6,006 nucleotides of DNA, from NCBI GenBank assembly GCA_026785815.1, contig JAJAZH010000226.1:1-6006 (forward strand), read 5' to 3'. Below the pieces are notes generated by a model, which saw only the letters and a program-made list of their open reading frames with translations, had not been told where the DNA came from and did no database searches. Origin of the DNA: Ramlibacter sp. (GTDB lineage: Bacteria > Pseudomonadota > Gammaproteobacteria > Burkholderiales > Burkholderiaceae_C). Below are positions 5,970 to 6,006 of this stretch, one piece after another; position 1 is the stretch's first letter; the number at the start of each line of letters is the position of its first letter. Made by a program: the position numbers and the translations under genes.

Positions 5970-6006
5970 CACACCACCACGTTCACGAGCCGGCCCGGCA
6001 CCACGA
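5969..6006 (-). CDS. leuS: Leucyl-tRNA synthetase, C-terminal end (partial)
   Basis: Only the last 11 sense codons and the TGA stop are inside the window; the gene continues beyond position 6006. Read on the minus strand they give VVPGRLVNVVV followed by stop. This matches the very end of bacterial LeuRS, where the C-terminal domain that contacts the tRNA finishes in a V-P-x-(K/R)-L-(V/L)-N-(I/L/V)-V-V pattern. LeuRS charges tRNA-Leu with leucine in the cytoplasm. The TGA overlaps the ATG of lptE by one base (TGATG), which implies co-transcription and translational coupling. leuS directly before lptE is the usual order in gamma- and betaproteobacteria and supports the call despite the short fragment. 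The short length is the main source of doubt. Confidence 0.85.
   Translation of the reverse strand, partial: VVPGRLVNVVV

Noticed and set aside
1..6006. Mobile element, CRISPR array, tRNA, or defence-type system
   Set aside because: No transposase or integrase, terminal repeats, regularly spaced repeats, tRNA-like fold or defence-related protein is visible; all coding space is taken by housekeeping or metabolic genes.

Overview
The window is a compact, high-GC stretch in which every gene lies on the minus strand, so transcription runs from position 6006 towards position 1. Gene order and protein similarity point to a betaproteobacterium of the order Burkholderiales. The evidence is the leuS-lptE-holA-proA backbone, the protein sequences themselves, and a downstream gene resembling the DUF6352 family known from that order. 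An Oxalobacteraceae-like host is plausible, but the genus cannot be fixed from the sequence alone.

In transcription order: the last 11 codons of leuS (leucyl-tRNA synthetase) overlap the start of lptE (outer-membrane LPS-assembly lipoprotein). Fifteen bases later comes an Lrp/AsnC-family regulator with a GTG start. A 135-base gap holding a clear hairpin/dyad leads into rocD (ornithine delta-aminotransferase), which has a near-ideal ribosome binding site. After 43 bases, which contain the most AT-rich palindrome noticed in the window, comes holA (DNA polymerase III delta subunit). Its stop overlaps the start of proA (glutamate-5-semialdehyde dehydrogenase) by four bases. After a 50-base gap there is a DUF6352-like gene of unknown function, followed by a possible hairpin at the window edge.

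The leuS-lptE-holA-proA order is the familiar housekeeping arrangement. The unusual part is that a regulator-rocD pair sits between lptE and holA. RocD and ProA both make glutamate-5-semialdehyde, the precursor of pyrroline-5-carboxylate and proline, one from ornithine and the other from gamma-glutamyl phosphate. The window therefore places two entry routes to the same intermediate on one strand, with a likely amino-acid-responsive regulator just upstream.

No mobile element, CRISPR array, tRNA or rRNA is visible, and no gene looks broken. No new multi-gene system stands out. The points worth following are the inserted regulator-rocD module, the two dyads flanking rocD, and the uncharacterised gene downstream of proA.
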